A stretch of DNA of 30,585 nt, taken from positions 1 through 30,585 of the forward strand of contig DCII01000049.1 of the NCBI GenBank assembly GCA_002315935.1. Direction: 5' to 3'. Source of the DNA: Ruminococcaceae bacterium UBA1730 (GTDB lineage Bacteria > Bacillota > Clostridia > Oscillospirales > Acutalibacteraceae). Below, in pieces: positions 13,819-20,873 of the stretch. Made by a program: the position numbers and the translations under genes. Within the stretch, counting starts at the first letter, position 1; each line of letters starts with the position of its first letter. The notes beneath the pieces were generated by a model. The model saw nothing but the letters and a program-made list of their open reading frames with translations, searched no databases and was not told the DNA's origin.

Positions 13819-15069
13819 TTATTCATATAATGGATATTTTTCGCAGATTTCATTTACGCCGGCTCTGATTTTATCGGCACTGTTTTCGAAATCGGTTGCA
13901 CAGAGATAAATAAATTCTGCAATTTTGTCCATGTCCTCTTCGTTGAGACCTCTTGAGGTAACTGCGGCTGTGCCGAGTCTGACGCCGCTTGTTACGAACG
14001 GCTTCTCGGGGTCATTCGGAACGGCATTCTTGTTTGCGGTGATATAAACCTCATCAAGTCTCTTTTCAAGCTCTTTGCCGGTTACGCCGAGCGAACGAAG
14101 GTCAACAAGGATAAGATGGTTATCGGTTCCGCCCGAAACCATGTTAACACCCCTCTTTGCAAGTCCGTTTGCAAGAGCGGCACAGTTGCTGACAATATTT
14201 TTCTGATATTCCTTGAATTCGGGCTTGAGAGCTTCGCCGAAGCAGACAGCCTTTGCAGCGATAATGTGCATAAGAGGTCCACCCTGGTTGCCGGGGAAGA
14301 TTGCCTTATTTATTGCCGGACCAAGCTCTTCCTTTGCAAGAATAAGTCCGCCTCTGGGTCCACGGAGAGTTTTATGGGTTGTTGTGGTGACTATATCAGC
14401 ATAAGGAATCGGTGACGGATGAAGACCCGCCGCAACAAGACCTGCAATATGAGCCATATCAACCATGAAATAAGCTCCGACCTTCTTCGCAATTCCGCTG
14501 ATTTTTTCAAAATCAATAATTCTCGGATAAGCGGATGCACCTGCAACAATGAGCTTCGGCTTGCATTCGAGAGCAATTCTTTCAAGCTCATCATAATCAA
14601 TAACGCCGTTATCGTTAACGCCGTAGGGAACAAAATTATAAAGCTTACCGCTTGCGTTGACTGGCGAACCGTGAGTAAGGTGACCGCCGTGAGCAAGATT
14701 CATGCCCATAACGGTATCCCCGGGATTGATGATTGCCGAATAAGCCGCCATATTTGCCTGAGCACCTGAATGCGGCTGAACATTGGCATATTCAGCTCCG
14801 AAAAGCTCCTTGGCTCTTTCAATGGCGATATTCTCAACAACATCAACGCATTCGCATCCGCCGTAATATCTTTTTGATGGATAACCTTCTGCATATTTAT
14901 TCGTCAGAATGCTTCCCATGGCAGCCATAACTGCGGGAGAAACGATATTTTCAGATGCAATAAGCTCAATGTTTCTTCTCTGCCTTGCAAGCTCTGCATT
15001 CATTGCTTCGCCGACCTTGCTGTCATATTTGGAAACAAACGCAATTGTATCAAGATAGTCTGAATACAT
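13819..15069 (-). CDS. glyA: Serine hydroxymethyltransferase
   Basis: This 416-residue PLP enzyme converts serine and tetrahydrofolate to glycine and 5,10-methylene-tetrahydrofolate in the cytoplasm, the main one-carbon source. Nearly every family block is present: LIASENIVS, KYAEGYPSKRYYGG, NVQPHSGAQAN, the PLP-lysine site TTTTHKTLRGPRGG with Lys233, and FPGNQGGP. ATG 15069 follows GGAGC by ten bases; a TTG six bases earlier sits closer to that site and could be used, adding two residues. It has its own promoter divergent from the membrane-protein gene and ends at hairpins. No glycine riboswitch is seen. Confidence 0.97.
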   Translation of the reverse strand: MYSDYLDTIAFVSKYDSKVGEAMNAELARQRRNIELIASENIVSPAVMAAMGSILTNKYAEGYPSKRYYGGCECVDVVENIAIERAKELFGAEYANVQPHSGAQANMAAYSAIINPGDTVMGMNLAHGGHLTHGSPVNASGKLYNFVPYGVNDNGVIDYDELERIALECKPKLIVAGASAYPRIIDFEKISGIAKKVGAYFMVDMAHIAGLVAAGLHPSPIPYADIVTTTTHKTLRGPRGGLILAKEELGPAINKAIFPGNQGGPLMHIIAAKAVCFGEALKPEFKEYQKNIVSNCAALANGLAKRGVNMVSGGTDNHLILVDLRSLGVTGKELEKRLDEVYITANKNAVPNDPEKPFVTSGVRLGTAAVTSRGLNEEDMDKIAEFIYLCATDFENSADKIRAGVNEICEKYPLYE

Positions 15070-15099
15070 TTTCAAACAGCTCCTTTCAAATTAATGATA

Positions 15100-15129
15100 A
15101 TATTAACATTTTTTTGCACATTATGTCAA
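15100..15129 (-). promoter_or_regulatory. glyA promoter
   Basis: Minus strand: perfect TTGACA (plus 15124-15129), 18-base spacer, TAATAT (plus 15100-15105), 31 bases before the glyA ATG. Confidence 0.65.
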
Positions 15130-15162
15130 GCAAAACGCAGATAATAATGTTACAAAAAAGGC

Positions 15163-15191
15163 TTGTAATGTTTAGAAAAATAATGTATACT
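15163..15191 (+). promoter_or_regulatory. Promoter of the 596-residue membrane protein gene and probably hflX
   Basis: TTGTAA (15163-15168), 17-base spacer, TATACT (15186-15191). It diverges from the glyA promoter within 35 bases. Confidence 0.6.
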
Positions 15192-15221
15192 TACAGCATT
15201 ATGTTTTAAGGAGCAGTGAAA

Positions 15222-17012
15222 ATGGATCCCATTAAAGTAGATTTTTCGAAGAAAGGCGGTTCCGCAGGCAAAGGCGAAATCGTTATTCCTCCCGAAAGAG
15301 CAGTGCTCAAAATCATCATCAGCCTTGTTCTGACGGTTATTTTTGCAGGAGCGGCATTTTATTTCATGCTTCCGGCACTCAACTTCAAATCCTATGACCT
15401 TTATCTCTATATCGGTCTTGTCGCCGCATCATTCGTTGTTTTCAACGGACTTCTCAATAATGTCCTTGCAAAACCCGAATATGTTCCCTATGTCAAGAAG
15501 CACGCAAGAGCTTCAATCGTAATCATCCTTGCTCTTCTTGTTGCAGTCGGTATCGGCTACCTTGTTTCATGCCAGTTTTTCAGAGCAGCCGACTATGCAG
15601 ACATCATTTCAGTCAGAACAGACGGCAGCTTTGAAGAAGAAATTCCCGAGCAGGATGCCGCAAGCTTCAGCTCAATCCCCCGTCTTGACGAAGACTCCGC
15701 AAAGCAGATTGCTTCAAGAGCTCTCGGCGAGCTTGCCGAAAAGGGCTATGTTTCGCAGTTCTCCGTTTACAGCGAGAATACCCAGATTAACTATAAGGGC
15801 GAGCCTGTAAGAGTTGTTCCCCTTCAGTATGAAAACATCATCAAATGGTTCTTCAACACAAAGAACGGCTTCCCCGGCTATGTTATTGTCAATATGGCTA
15901 CCGAAAGTGCGGAATTTGTAACGCTTAAAAACGATAACATCAAGTATTCTCCTGCCGAACACTTCAACAAGCTTCTCAGCCGTCACCTTCGTTTTGAATA
16001 TCCTACCTTCCTCTTTGCCGACCCCACATTTGAAATTGACGATGAAGGCAATCCCTATTGGATTTGTGCCCGTCTTGATAAAACAATCGGTCTCTTCGGC
16101 GGTACTGATGTAATCGGTGCAGTTGTCATTAAGGCAGATTCTCCGACAGGCGAAAGCAAATATTACACAATTGAAGAGCTTAAGAACGAGCCTTCTCTCC
16201 AGTGGATAGACAGAGTTTATGATTCCGACCTTATCGTTGAGCAGTATGATTACTACGGCAAATATCAGGGTGGATTCTGGAATTCAATCCTCGGTCAGAA
16301 GAATGTTATCAAAACCACAACCGGTTATAACTATGTTGCTTATGATGACGATGTATGGATGTATACCGGTATCACCTCTGTTACCTCAGACCAGTCAATT
16401 ACCGGCTTTGTTCTTGTTAACCAAAGAACAAAGGAAGCAAACTTTTACAGAGTAACCGGCGGCACTGAATATTCGGCTCAGCTTGCCGCAGAGGGTCGTG
16501 TTAAGGACCTCGGTTACACGGCAACCTTCCCGCTTCTTCTCAACATCGGCGGAAAGCCCACTTATTTCCTTTCGCTCAAGGATGTTTCCAACGGCAGTGA
16601 TATTGTTCAGCAGTATGCTCTTATCAATGTTGAGCAGTATAACAACAACAACATGGGTGCAAACGGCACTAACCTTTCAAAGTGTCTCGAAACCTATATC
16701 ACAGCTCTCAAGGGTAGCGGTGTTGAGGTTGACATTGACCCGAATGATGTTGTTGACCCCGAAAACAATATCAATCCCGATGCTCCTGCAGTTGAAGCTT
16801 TGACAGCAACAGGCGTTGTTGCCGACATAAGAACAGCCGTCAAGGGCGGCGAAAGCTACTACTATATCAAGCTTGATTCAAATAATGCTTATTTCGCAAT
16901 TTCCGCTTCAAAGGACGAAACAGTTGTTATCCTCAACAAGGGCACAAATGTTACAATAACTTACAGCGGAAGCGGAGCAATAATCAAGGCTGATTCAATT
17001 AAAATCAACTAA
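15222..17012 (+). CDS. Uncharacterised membrane protein with large extracellular domain
   Basis: ATG 15222 is preferred because GGAG is eight bases upstream; a GTG at 15216 is too close. The 596-residue product has a short basic N terminus and three hydrophobic spans (about residues 29-50, 62-80 and 95-116), so the large remainder probably lies outside. That part is rich in beta strands and in Tyr and Asn, with recurring phrases such as GYVIVNMAT and GFVLVNQRTKEA that suggest an internal repeat. An Asp/Pro-rich linker (PNDVVDPENNINPDAP) leads to a small C-terminal domain of about 80 residues that resembles OB-type strands. I recognise no enzyme motif. It lies eight bases upstream of hflX, so the two are probably co-transcribed. 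Confidence 0.8.
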   Translation: MDPIKVDFSKKGGSAGKGEIVIPPERAVLKIIISLVLTVIFAGAAFYFMLPALNFKSYDLYLYIGLVAASFVVFNGLLNNVLAKPEYVPYVKKHARASIVIILALLVAVGIGYLVSCQFFRAADYADIISVRTDGSFEEEIPEQDAASFSSIPRLDEDSAKQIASRALGELAEKGYVSQFSVYSENTQINYKGEPVRVVPLQYENIIKWFFNTKNGFPGYVIVNMATESAEFVTLKNDNIKYSPAEHFNKLLSRHLRFEYPTFLFADPTFEIDDEGNPYWICARLDKTIGLFGGTDVIGAVVIKADSPTGESKYYTIEELKNEPSLQWIDRVYDSDLIVEQYDYYGKYQGGFWNSILGQKNVIKTTTGYNYVAYDDDVWMYTGITSVTSDQSITGFVLVNQRTKEANFYRVTGGTEYSAQLAAEGRVKDLGYTATFPLLLNIGGKPTYFLSLKDVSNGSDIVQQYALINVEQYNNNNMGANGTNLSKCLETYITALKGSGVEVDIDPNDVVDPENNINPDAPAVEALTATGVVADIRTAVKGGESYYYIKLDSNNAYFAISASKDETVVILNKGTNVTITYSGSGAIIKADSIKIN

Positions 17013-17020
17013 GTTAGATT

Positions 17021-18268
17021 ATGGAACTTCACGAAAATAAAATAGAGCCGGAAAAGGCGGTTCTCGTTGCCGTTGACACAGGCGATTATGATTGCGAATC
17101 ATCTCTTGATGAGCTTGAAGAGCTTGCAAAAACAGCAGGTGCAGTTGTTCTCGGCAGAGTGTGGCAGAAGAGGGATAAACCCGATTCCGCAACATTTCTC
17201 GGAACTGGCAGGCTCGAGGAGCTCGGAGAATTCTGCAAAAACAACGAGGCCGACCTTGTTATCGTTGACAGCGAAATCTCCCCTGCCCAACTGCGGAATA
17301 TTGAGAAGGCAACCGACACAAGGGTTGTTGACCGCACCACATTGATTCTTGACATATTTGCAGACAGAGCAAGAACAAATGAAGGAAAGCTTCAGGTTGA
17401 GCTTGCCCAGCTCAAGTATTCCCTGCCGAGACTTATGGGTCAGGGCACAAAGCTTTCAAGACTCGGTGCAGGAATCGGAACAAGAGGTCCCGGCGAAACA
17501 AAGCTCGAAACAGACCGCCGCCACATAAGAAGAAGAATCAAATCGCTTGAGGATGAGCTTGAAGCTCTCGAAAAGCGAAGAAGTCTTGCAAGGGCAAGAA
17601 GAGAAAAAGACGGCGTTGAAACCGTTGTAATTGTCGGCTACACCAATGCAGGCAAATCAACCCTTATGAACACGCTCACCGAAGCCGGTGTGCTTGCACA
17701 GGATAAGCTTTTTGCAACCCTTGACCCGACTTCAAGAGCACTCACCCTGCCTGACGGAAGAAAGGTTATGCTCATTGACACGGTCGGATTCATCCGCCGA
17801 CTGCCGCATAATCTTGTTGAAGCCTTTAAATCAACCCTTGAAGAAGCGGTTTCTGCGAAGGTTATCCTCAATGTCTGTGACGCCTCCGACCCGGAATGCT
17901 CAATTCATCTTGAGGTCACCGATGACCTTCTTGAGGAGCTTGGCTGCGGCGGCAAGCCCGTTATTTCCGTTTTCAACAAATGTGACCTTCCCGAAGCAGA
18001 TGCGGATGTTGTCAGAAGACCAGGAGCGGTCATGATTTCGGCACTTGAAGGAAAAGGTCTTGATGAACTTCTTGATGCAATTGCAAAGGCTCTTCCTCCG
18101 ACAAGAGCAAAAGCGAAGATGCTCATTCCCTATTCAGACGGAGCTTCTGCCGCTGTTTTGAGAAAAGACAGCATAATTTCCGTTGAGGAATACAGACCCG
18201 ATGGTCTCTATTTTGAGCTGACCGCCGATGTCGGAATGATTGACAGATTTCAGAAATACTGTGTATAA
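17021..18268 (+). CDS. hflX: Ribosome-associated GTPase HflX
   Basis: The 415-residue product matches HflX, which splits or rescues stalled 70S ribosomes under stress. The N-terminal domain carries ATFLGTGRLEEL and the glycine-rich linker GAGIGTRGPGETKLETDRR (149-167), then a coiled coil (about 168-197). The GTPase has G1 GYTNAGKST (206-214), the DTVGFIRRLP switch, NKCD and SALEGKG. A C-terminal domain of about 50 residues completes it. There is no convincing Shine-Dalgarno site before the ATG, and it begins eight bases after the membrane gene, which hints at coupled translation. Cytoplasmic. Confidence 0.96.
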   Translation: MELHENKIEPEKAVLVAVDTGDYDCESSLDELEELAKTAGAVVLGRVWQKRDKPDSATFLGTGRLEELGEFCKNNEADLVIVDSEISPAQLRNIEKATDTRVVDRTTLILDIFADRARTNEGKLQVELAQLKYSLPRLMGQGTKLSRLGAGIGTRGPGETKLETDRRHIRRRIKSLEDELEALEKRRSLARARREKDGVETVVIVGYTNAGKSTLMNTLTEAGVLAQDKLFATLDPTSRALTLPDGRKVMLIDTVGFIRRLPHNLVEAFKSTLEEAVSAKVILNVCDASDPECSIHLEVTDDLLEELGCGGKPVISVFNKCDLPEADADVVRRPGAVMISALEGKGLDELLDAIAKALPPTRAKAKMLIPYSDGASAAVLRKDSIISVEEYRPDGLYFELTADVGMIDRFQKYCV

Positions 18269-18305
18269 TCTACATTTTTGTTAATTTTTGTTTACATTTT
18301 AACTA

Positions 18306-18334
18306 TTGACAATCATTTTATGTTGTTATATAAT
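18306..18334 (+). promoter_or_regulatory. Consensus promoter of the 60-residue gene
   Basis: TTGACA (18306-18311), exactly 17 bases, TATAAT (18329-18334). The gene start is 45 bases downstream. Confidence 0.85.
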
Positions 18335-18378
18335 GAAAATGCAAAATCCATAAAAATTACGAAAGGGGGACATTTTTT

Positions 18379-18561
18379 ATGGGAATTGAAACTCAGGGTC
18401 TTCAGGACCTTATCATGACGATTGCGAATGCCGTCGCCAATTTTGACATCAAGTCATTAAACTTTGATTTTATCGCAGAGCTTCTTACAAAGTTCGCTCC
18501 TATCTGGAACCCCATCTGGGTTGCGGTTTCACAGTTTCTTGAAACAAAATTCGGCTTCTGA
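18379..18561 (+). CDS. Lone small amphipathic protein, unknown function
   Basis: The 60-residue product has a strong site GGGGGA upstream of ATG and is framed by a perfect consensus promoter and a bidirectional terminator, so it is a monocistronic, well-expressed gene. The sequence, starting MGIETQGLQDLI, has no signal peptide. It is slightly acidic, with a helix-forming front half and an aromatic, hydrophobic end (APIWNPIWVAVSQFLETKFGF has Trp and Phe spaced as in an amphipathic helix). It has no cysteine. I do not recognise the family. It could bind a membrane surface or be an unprocessed small peptide of bacteriocin type, but its acidic charge argues against a classical bacteriocin. Confidence 0.7.
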   Translation: MGIETQGLQDLIMTIANAVANFDIKSLNFDFIAELLTKFAPIWNPIWVAVSQFLETKFGF

Positions 18562-18581
18562 TAATCGAAATCGAAAAAGCG

Positions 18582-18613
18582 GAGCTGTCACGGAAAGTGA
18601 CAGCTCTGTTTCT
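18582..18613. terminator. Bidirectional terminator between small gene and ogg
   Basis: GAGCTGTCAC (18582-18591) pairs perfectly with GTGACAGCTC (18597-18606) across GGAAA. T-rich sequence follows on the plus side and CGCTTTTT on the minus side. Confidence 0.9.
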
Positions 18614-18626
18614 TTATCTTCATCAA

Positions 18627-19448
18627 TTAATCCATGCTTCGTCTCCAGTGGAAAAGATATTGCTGGGCAATGCCTCTTACTCCGTTTGCACATTCCGGCA
18701 AACCCTCGGGATACATTTCTGCCATTATTCTCTTCACCCAGACATCAATCGGAAAAGCATCAACCTTTCCGAAACCGTAAAGCAGGGCACATTGTGCAAC
18801 CTTTTCGCCGACGCCCTTGATTTTTATCAGTTCATCTCTGCCCGTTTCGAGGTCTGAGCTTATGATTTTATCAACATCAATTTCACCCGATGCCATCTTT
18901 TCAGCGGCATCAATTATATATTTTGCTCTGAAGCCCGCTCTTATCGGAGCGAGAGCCTCAATGCCCGCCGAAGCAACCGTTTCGGCGTCAGGAAAGGAAT
19001 AATCCCCTTCTCCGAGGTCATTTCCGAGAGAAACGCAAAGGCGTTCAATTATACCCTTGATTCTCGGAATATTGTTATTCTGCGAAATGATGAAGGAGCA
19101 AAGTGCCTCCCACGGCTCCTGCCTCAGAATTCTAATGCCGGGGAATTCATTGACCGCCTGCTTCATGTATCTGTCACTTTCAAGCCTTTTGCAAACGGCG
19201 GAATAATCCCTGTCGAGATCAAAATAAGACTTCCAGATTCTTTCAAAGGTTTCCGAATCTGTATCATAAAATGTAATTTCATTTCCGCTTTGGGAGAGAG
19301 TCAACGCAGTGCCGAACGCAACTCCATGCCAAAGACCGTTTTCATTCATTTTCCATCTGAATGCCTGACCGCAGTCAAGCGAAAGACCTGCATCAAGGCA
19401 GTCGCATTTCACAACCGTATTTCTGTTTTTTGTGACAATTTCCGTCAT
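18627..19448 (-). CDS. ogg: 8-oxoguanine DNA glycosylase/AP lyase (OGG1 type)
   Basis: The 273-residue enzyme should excise 8-oxoguanine opposite cytosine and nick the abasic site. It has the OGG1 N-terminal strand QAFRW (28-32), the minor-groove motif SQNNNIPRIKGIIERLC (122-138), and the helix-hairpin-helix IKGVGEKVAQC with catalytic Lys216, followed by Asp235 in AFPIDVWVKR. No iron-sulfur cluster cysteines are present, as expected. AGGGA lies upstream of the ATG. It faces the small gene and shares its terminator. Full length for bacterial OGG1-like proteins. Confidence 0.92.
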   Translation of the reverse strand: MTEIVTKNRNTVVKCDCLDAGLSLDCGQAFRWKMNENGLWHGVAFGTALTLSQSGNEITFYDTDSETFERIWKSYFDLDRDYSAVCKRLESDRYMKQAVNEFPGIRILRQEPWEALCSFIISQNNNIPRIKGIIERLCVSLGNDLGEGDYSFPDAETVASAGIEALAPIRAGFRAKYIIDAAEKMASGEIDVDKIISSDLETGRDELIKIKGVGEKVAQCALLYGFGKVDAFPIDVWVKRIMAEMYPEGLPECANGVRGIAQQYLFHWRRSMD

Positions 19449-19552
19449 ATTTTTTCATCCCTGAACAAATTATTTTTTTCTATATTTTATTTCGTCAAAC
19501 TATGTAAAGAAATTACAACCGAGAGTATAGTCATATTGACACCGTTGCTCTG

Positions 19553-19625
19553 TTATCCACCCATTTTGAAGCTCCGAGACCGTTTTACAGCATGGTTTTT
19601 CACTTTATCCACGCAGTTATCCACT
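19553..19625 (+). promoter_or_regulatory. Cluster of DnaA-box-like sites
   Basis: TTATCCAC followed by C, G and T occurs at 19553-19561, 19605-19613 and 19617-19625, all on the plus strand; each differs from TTATCCACA only in the last base. TTATACAGA at 19645-19653 is a weaker fourth. They lie in a 350-base gap upstream of a small gene. DnaA binding is inferred from the sequence alone. Confidence 0.55.
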
Positions 19626-19634
19626 TTTTTTGCG

Positions 19635-19662
19635 GTATAACTCGTTATACAGAGCGTATAAC
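19635..19662 (+). promoter_or_regulatory. Triple GTATAAC/GTTATAC operator-like array
   Basis: GTATAAC (19635-19641), its inverse GTTATAC (19644-19650) and a third copy GTATAAC (19656-19662) are spaced so that the two direct copies are 21 bases apart, two helical turns. It follows the DnaA-like sites directly. The remainder of 19449-19800 shows nothing else I can name. Confidence 0.55.
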
Positions 19663-19800
19663 CGACTTTATTGCACACAAAAAACGGCATAAAAAGCAGG
19701 CAATTAATGTTCTTATTTCCGTCAGAATAAACAGACCTTTTTCTGTCAAAAATAGAAGTGATATTTGCAGGCTAAGAGCTTTCAGAGGGGGAATAATTTT

Positions 19801-20073
19801 TTGATAAAAGGTGTCAACAGACAGGTTGTTGAAATAACGCAGACAAGATGTGAATATTTTGAAAGAGTGCTGTTTTTCATCAAACCGGAATTTTCAGCTG
19901 TAAGTGACGGCGAGCTTAAAGAGAGGGCATCTGCAATTGCACAGAGTGCAGGCATTCCGCCGGCAGAAAGACTTCGCAAAAACAAAATCCGTTCAGCCAT
20001 AAGTCTCGGTGCCGCCGCCTTCGGAGGAGCCGCATTGAGCGGACTTATTTTTCTTTTTTCTTCTTTTTCATGA
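19801..20073 (+). CDS. Small conserved-looking protein, one C-terminal membrane segment
   Basis: The TTG at 19801 is chosen as start because a run of G's (AGAGGGGG) lies about nine bases upstream, giving a 90-residue product that begins with Met-Ile-Lys-Gly-Val-Asn-Arg-Gln. The body is basic and helical (KPEFSAVSDGELKERASAIA), and the last 25 residues hold a Gly/Ala-rich hydrophobic segment that could span the membrane. The start phrase is one I associate with small conserved Clostridia proteins of unknown role, but I cannot name the family. Its 3' end overlaps the convergent nth gene by 29 bases. The region upstream carries DnaA-like boxes and an operator array, so its expression may follow the replication state. 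Confidence 0.6.
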   Translation: MIKGVNRQVVEITQTRCEYFERVLFFIKPEFSAVSDGELKERASAIAQSAGIPPAERLRKNKIRSAISLGAAAFGGAALSGLIFLFSSFS

Positions 20074-20689
20074 ACCCACAGAATGAATTCATTTCACATT
20101 CATCGCACTTCGGTCTGCCGGAAATGCAGGTATCCCTGCCGTGAAGCACACATCGGTGGCAAAAATCATTGCTTTTTTCGGGCGGAAGAAGCTTTCGAAG
20201 CTTCATTTCAACCTTCAGAGGGTCTTTGGTATCAACCAACCCGAGCAGGTTTGAAATTCTGATTAAATGAGTGTCGGCAACAACGGCAGGCTTGCCGTAC
20301 ACATCGCCCATAATCAGATTTGCTGTTTTTCTCCCGACTCCCGGAAGCGAAGTCAGTTCTTCAATTGTATCGGGCACTTCGGAATGATATTTATCAATCA
20401 TCATCCTACACATTTCAACAATATCCTTCGCCTTTGCTCTGAAAAATCCGCATGAATGTATGTATTCTTCAACCTCATGAACATCGGCAGCGGCGAAGTC
20501 TTCAACCGTTTTATATCTTTCAAAAAGAGCAGGAGTAACAAGATTGACCCTTGCATCTGTGCATTGTGCCGAAAGTCTGGTGGCAATAATCAGTTGCAGG
20601 GGATTTTCCGCATTCAGCGAACAGAGTGCATCGGGGTATTTCCTTTCAAGCACCTCAACGGCGGCAAGAGCAATTTGTTTTTCTGTCAT
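20045..20689 (-). CDS. nth: Endonuclease III (DNA glycosylase/AP lyase)
   Basis: The 214-residue enzyme removes oxidised pyrimidines and cuts at abasic sites. It carries SAQCTDARVN, the helix-hairpin-helix LPGVGRKTANLI with catalytic Lys121, VVADTHLIR with Asp139, and a C-terminal iron-sulfur loop C-x6-C-x2-C-x5-C (from DTCISGRPKCDECEMNSFC). The lysine-rich tail MKKKKKEK follows. I use ATG 20689, which has GGAA seven bases upstream; ATG 20695 would sit directly on it. The gene ends inside the facing small gene. Together with the ogg-type gene nearby it gives two base-excision enzymes in 2 kb. Confidence 0.95.
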   Translation of the reverse strand: MTEKQIALAAVEVLERKYPDALCSLNAENPLQLIIATRLSAQCTDARVNLVTPALFERYKTVEDFAAADVHEVEEYIHSCGFFRAKAKDIVEMCRMMIDKYHSEVPDTIEELTSLPGVGRKTANLIMGDVYGKPAVVADTHLIRISNLLGLVDTKDPLKVEMKLRKLLPPEKSNDFCHRCVLHGRDTCISGRPKCDECEMNSFCGFMKKKKKEK

Positions 20690-20841
20690 TTTCATGTTCC
20701 GTTTCTTTGTTGTATTTATTTCTTAATTATTATAGTCTTAAGTGAAGATAAAATAAAGTGTTTTTTAATCAATTGTTAAATTTCATTCTGCAAAGTTCAA
20801 AACAGTTGATTTTAGCCGAATTCTGTGATAACATACATAAT

Positions 20842-20856
20842 GTAATATAATATTAC
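20842..20856 (+). promoter_or_regulatory. -10 region and palindrome before the large lipoprotein gene
   Basis: TATAAT (20846-20851) lies inside the perfect 15-base palindrome GTAATATAATATTAC (20842-20856). The matching -35 region is weak (CTGTGA at 20823-20828 with a 17-base spacer), so activation or repression through the palindrome is possible. Confidence 0.4.
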
Positions 20857-20873
20857 AACAAGGAGATGTTCAT

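Noticed and set aside
19553..19662. The chromosomal replication origin
   Set aside because: DnaA-like boxes are few and no dnaA, dnaN, rpmH or AT-rich unwinding tract accompanies them.
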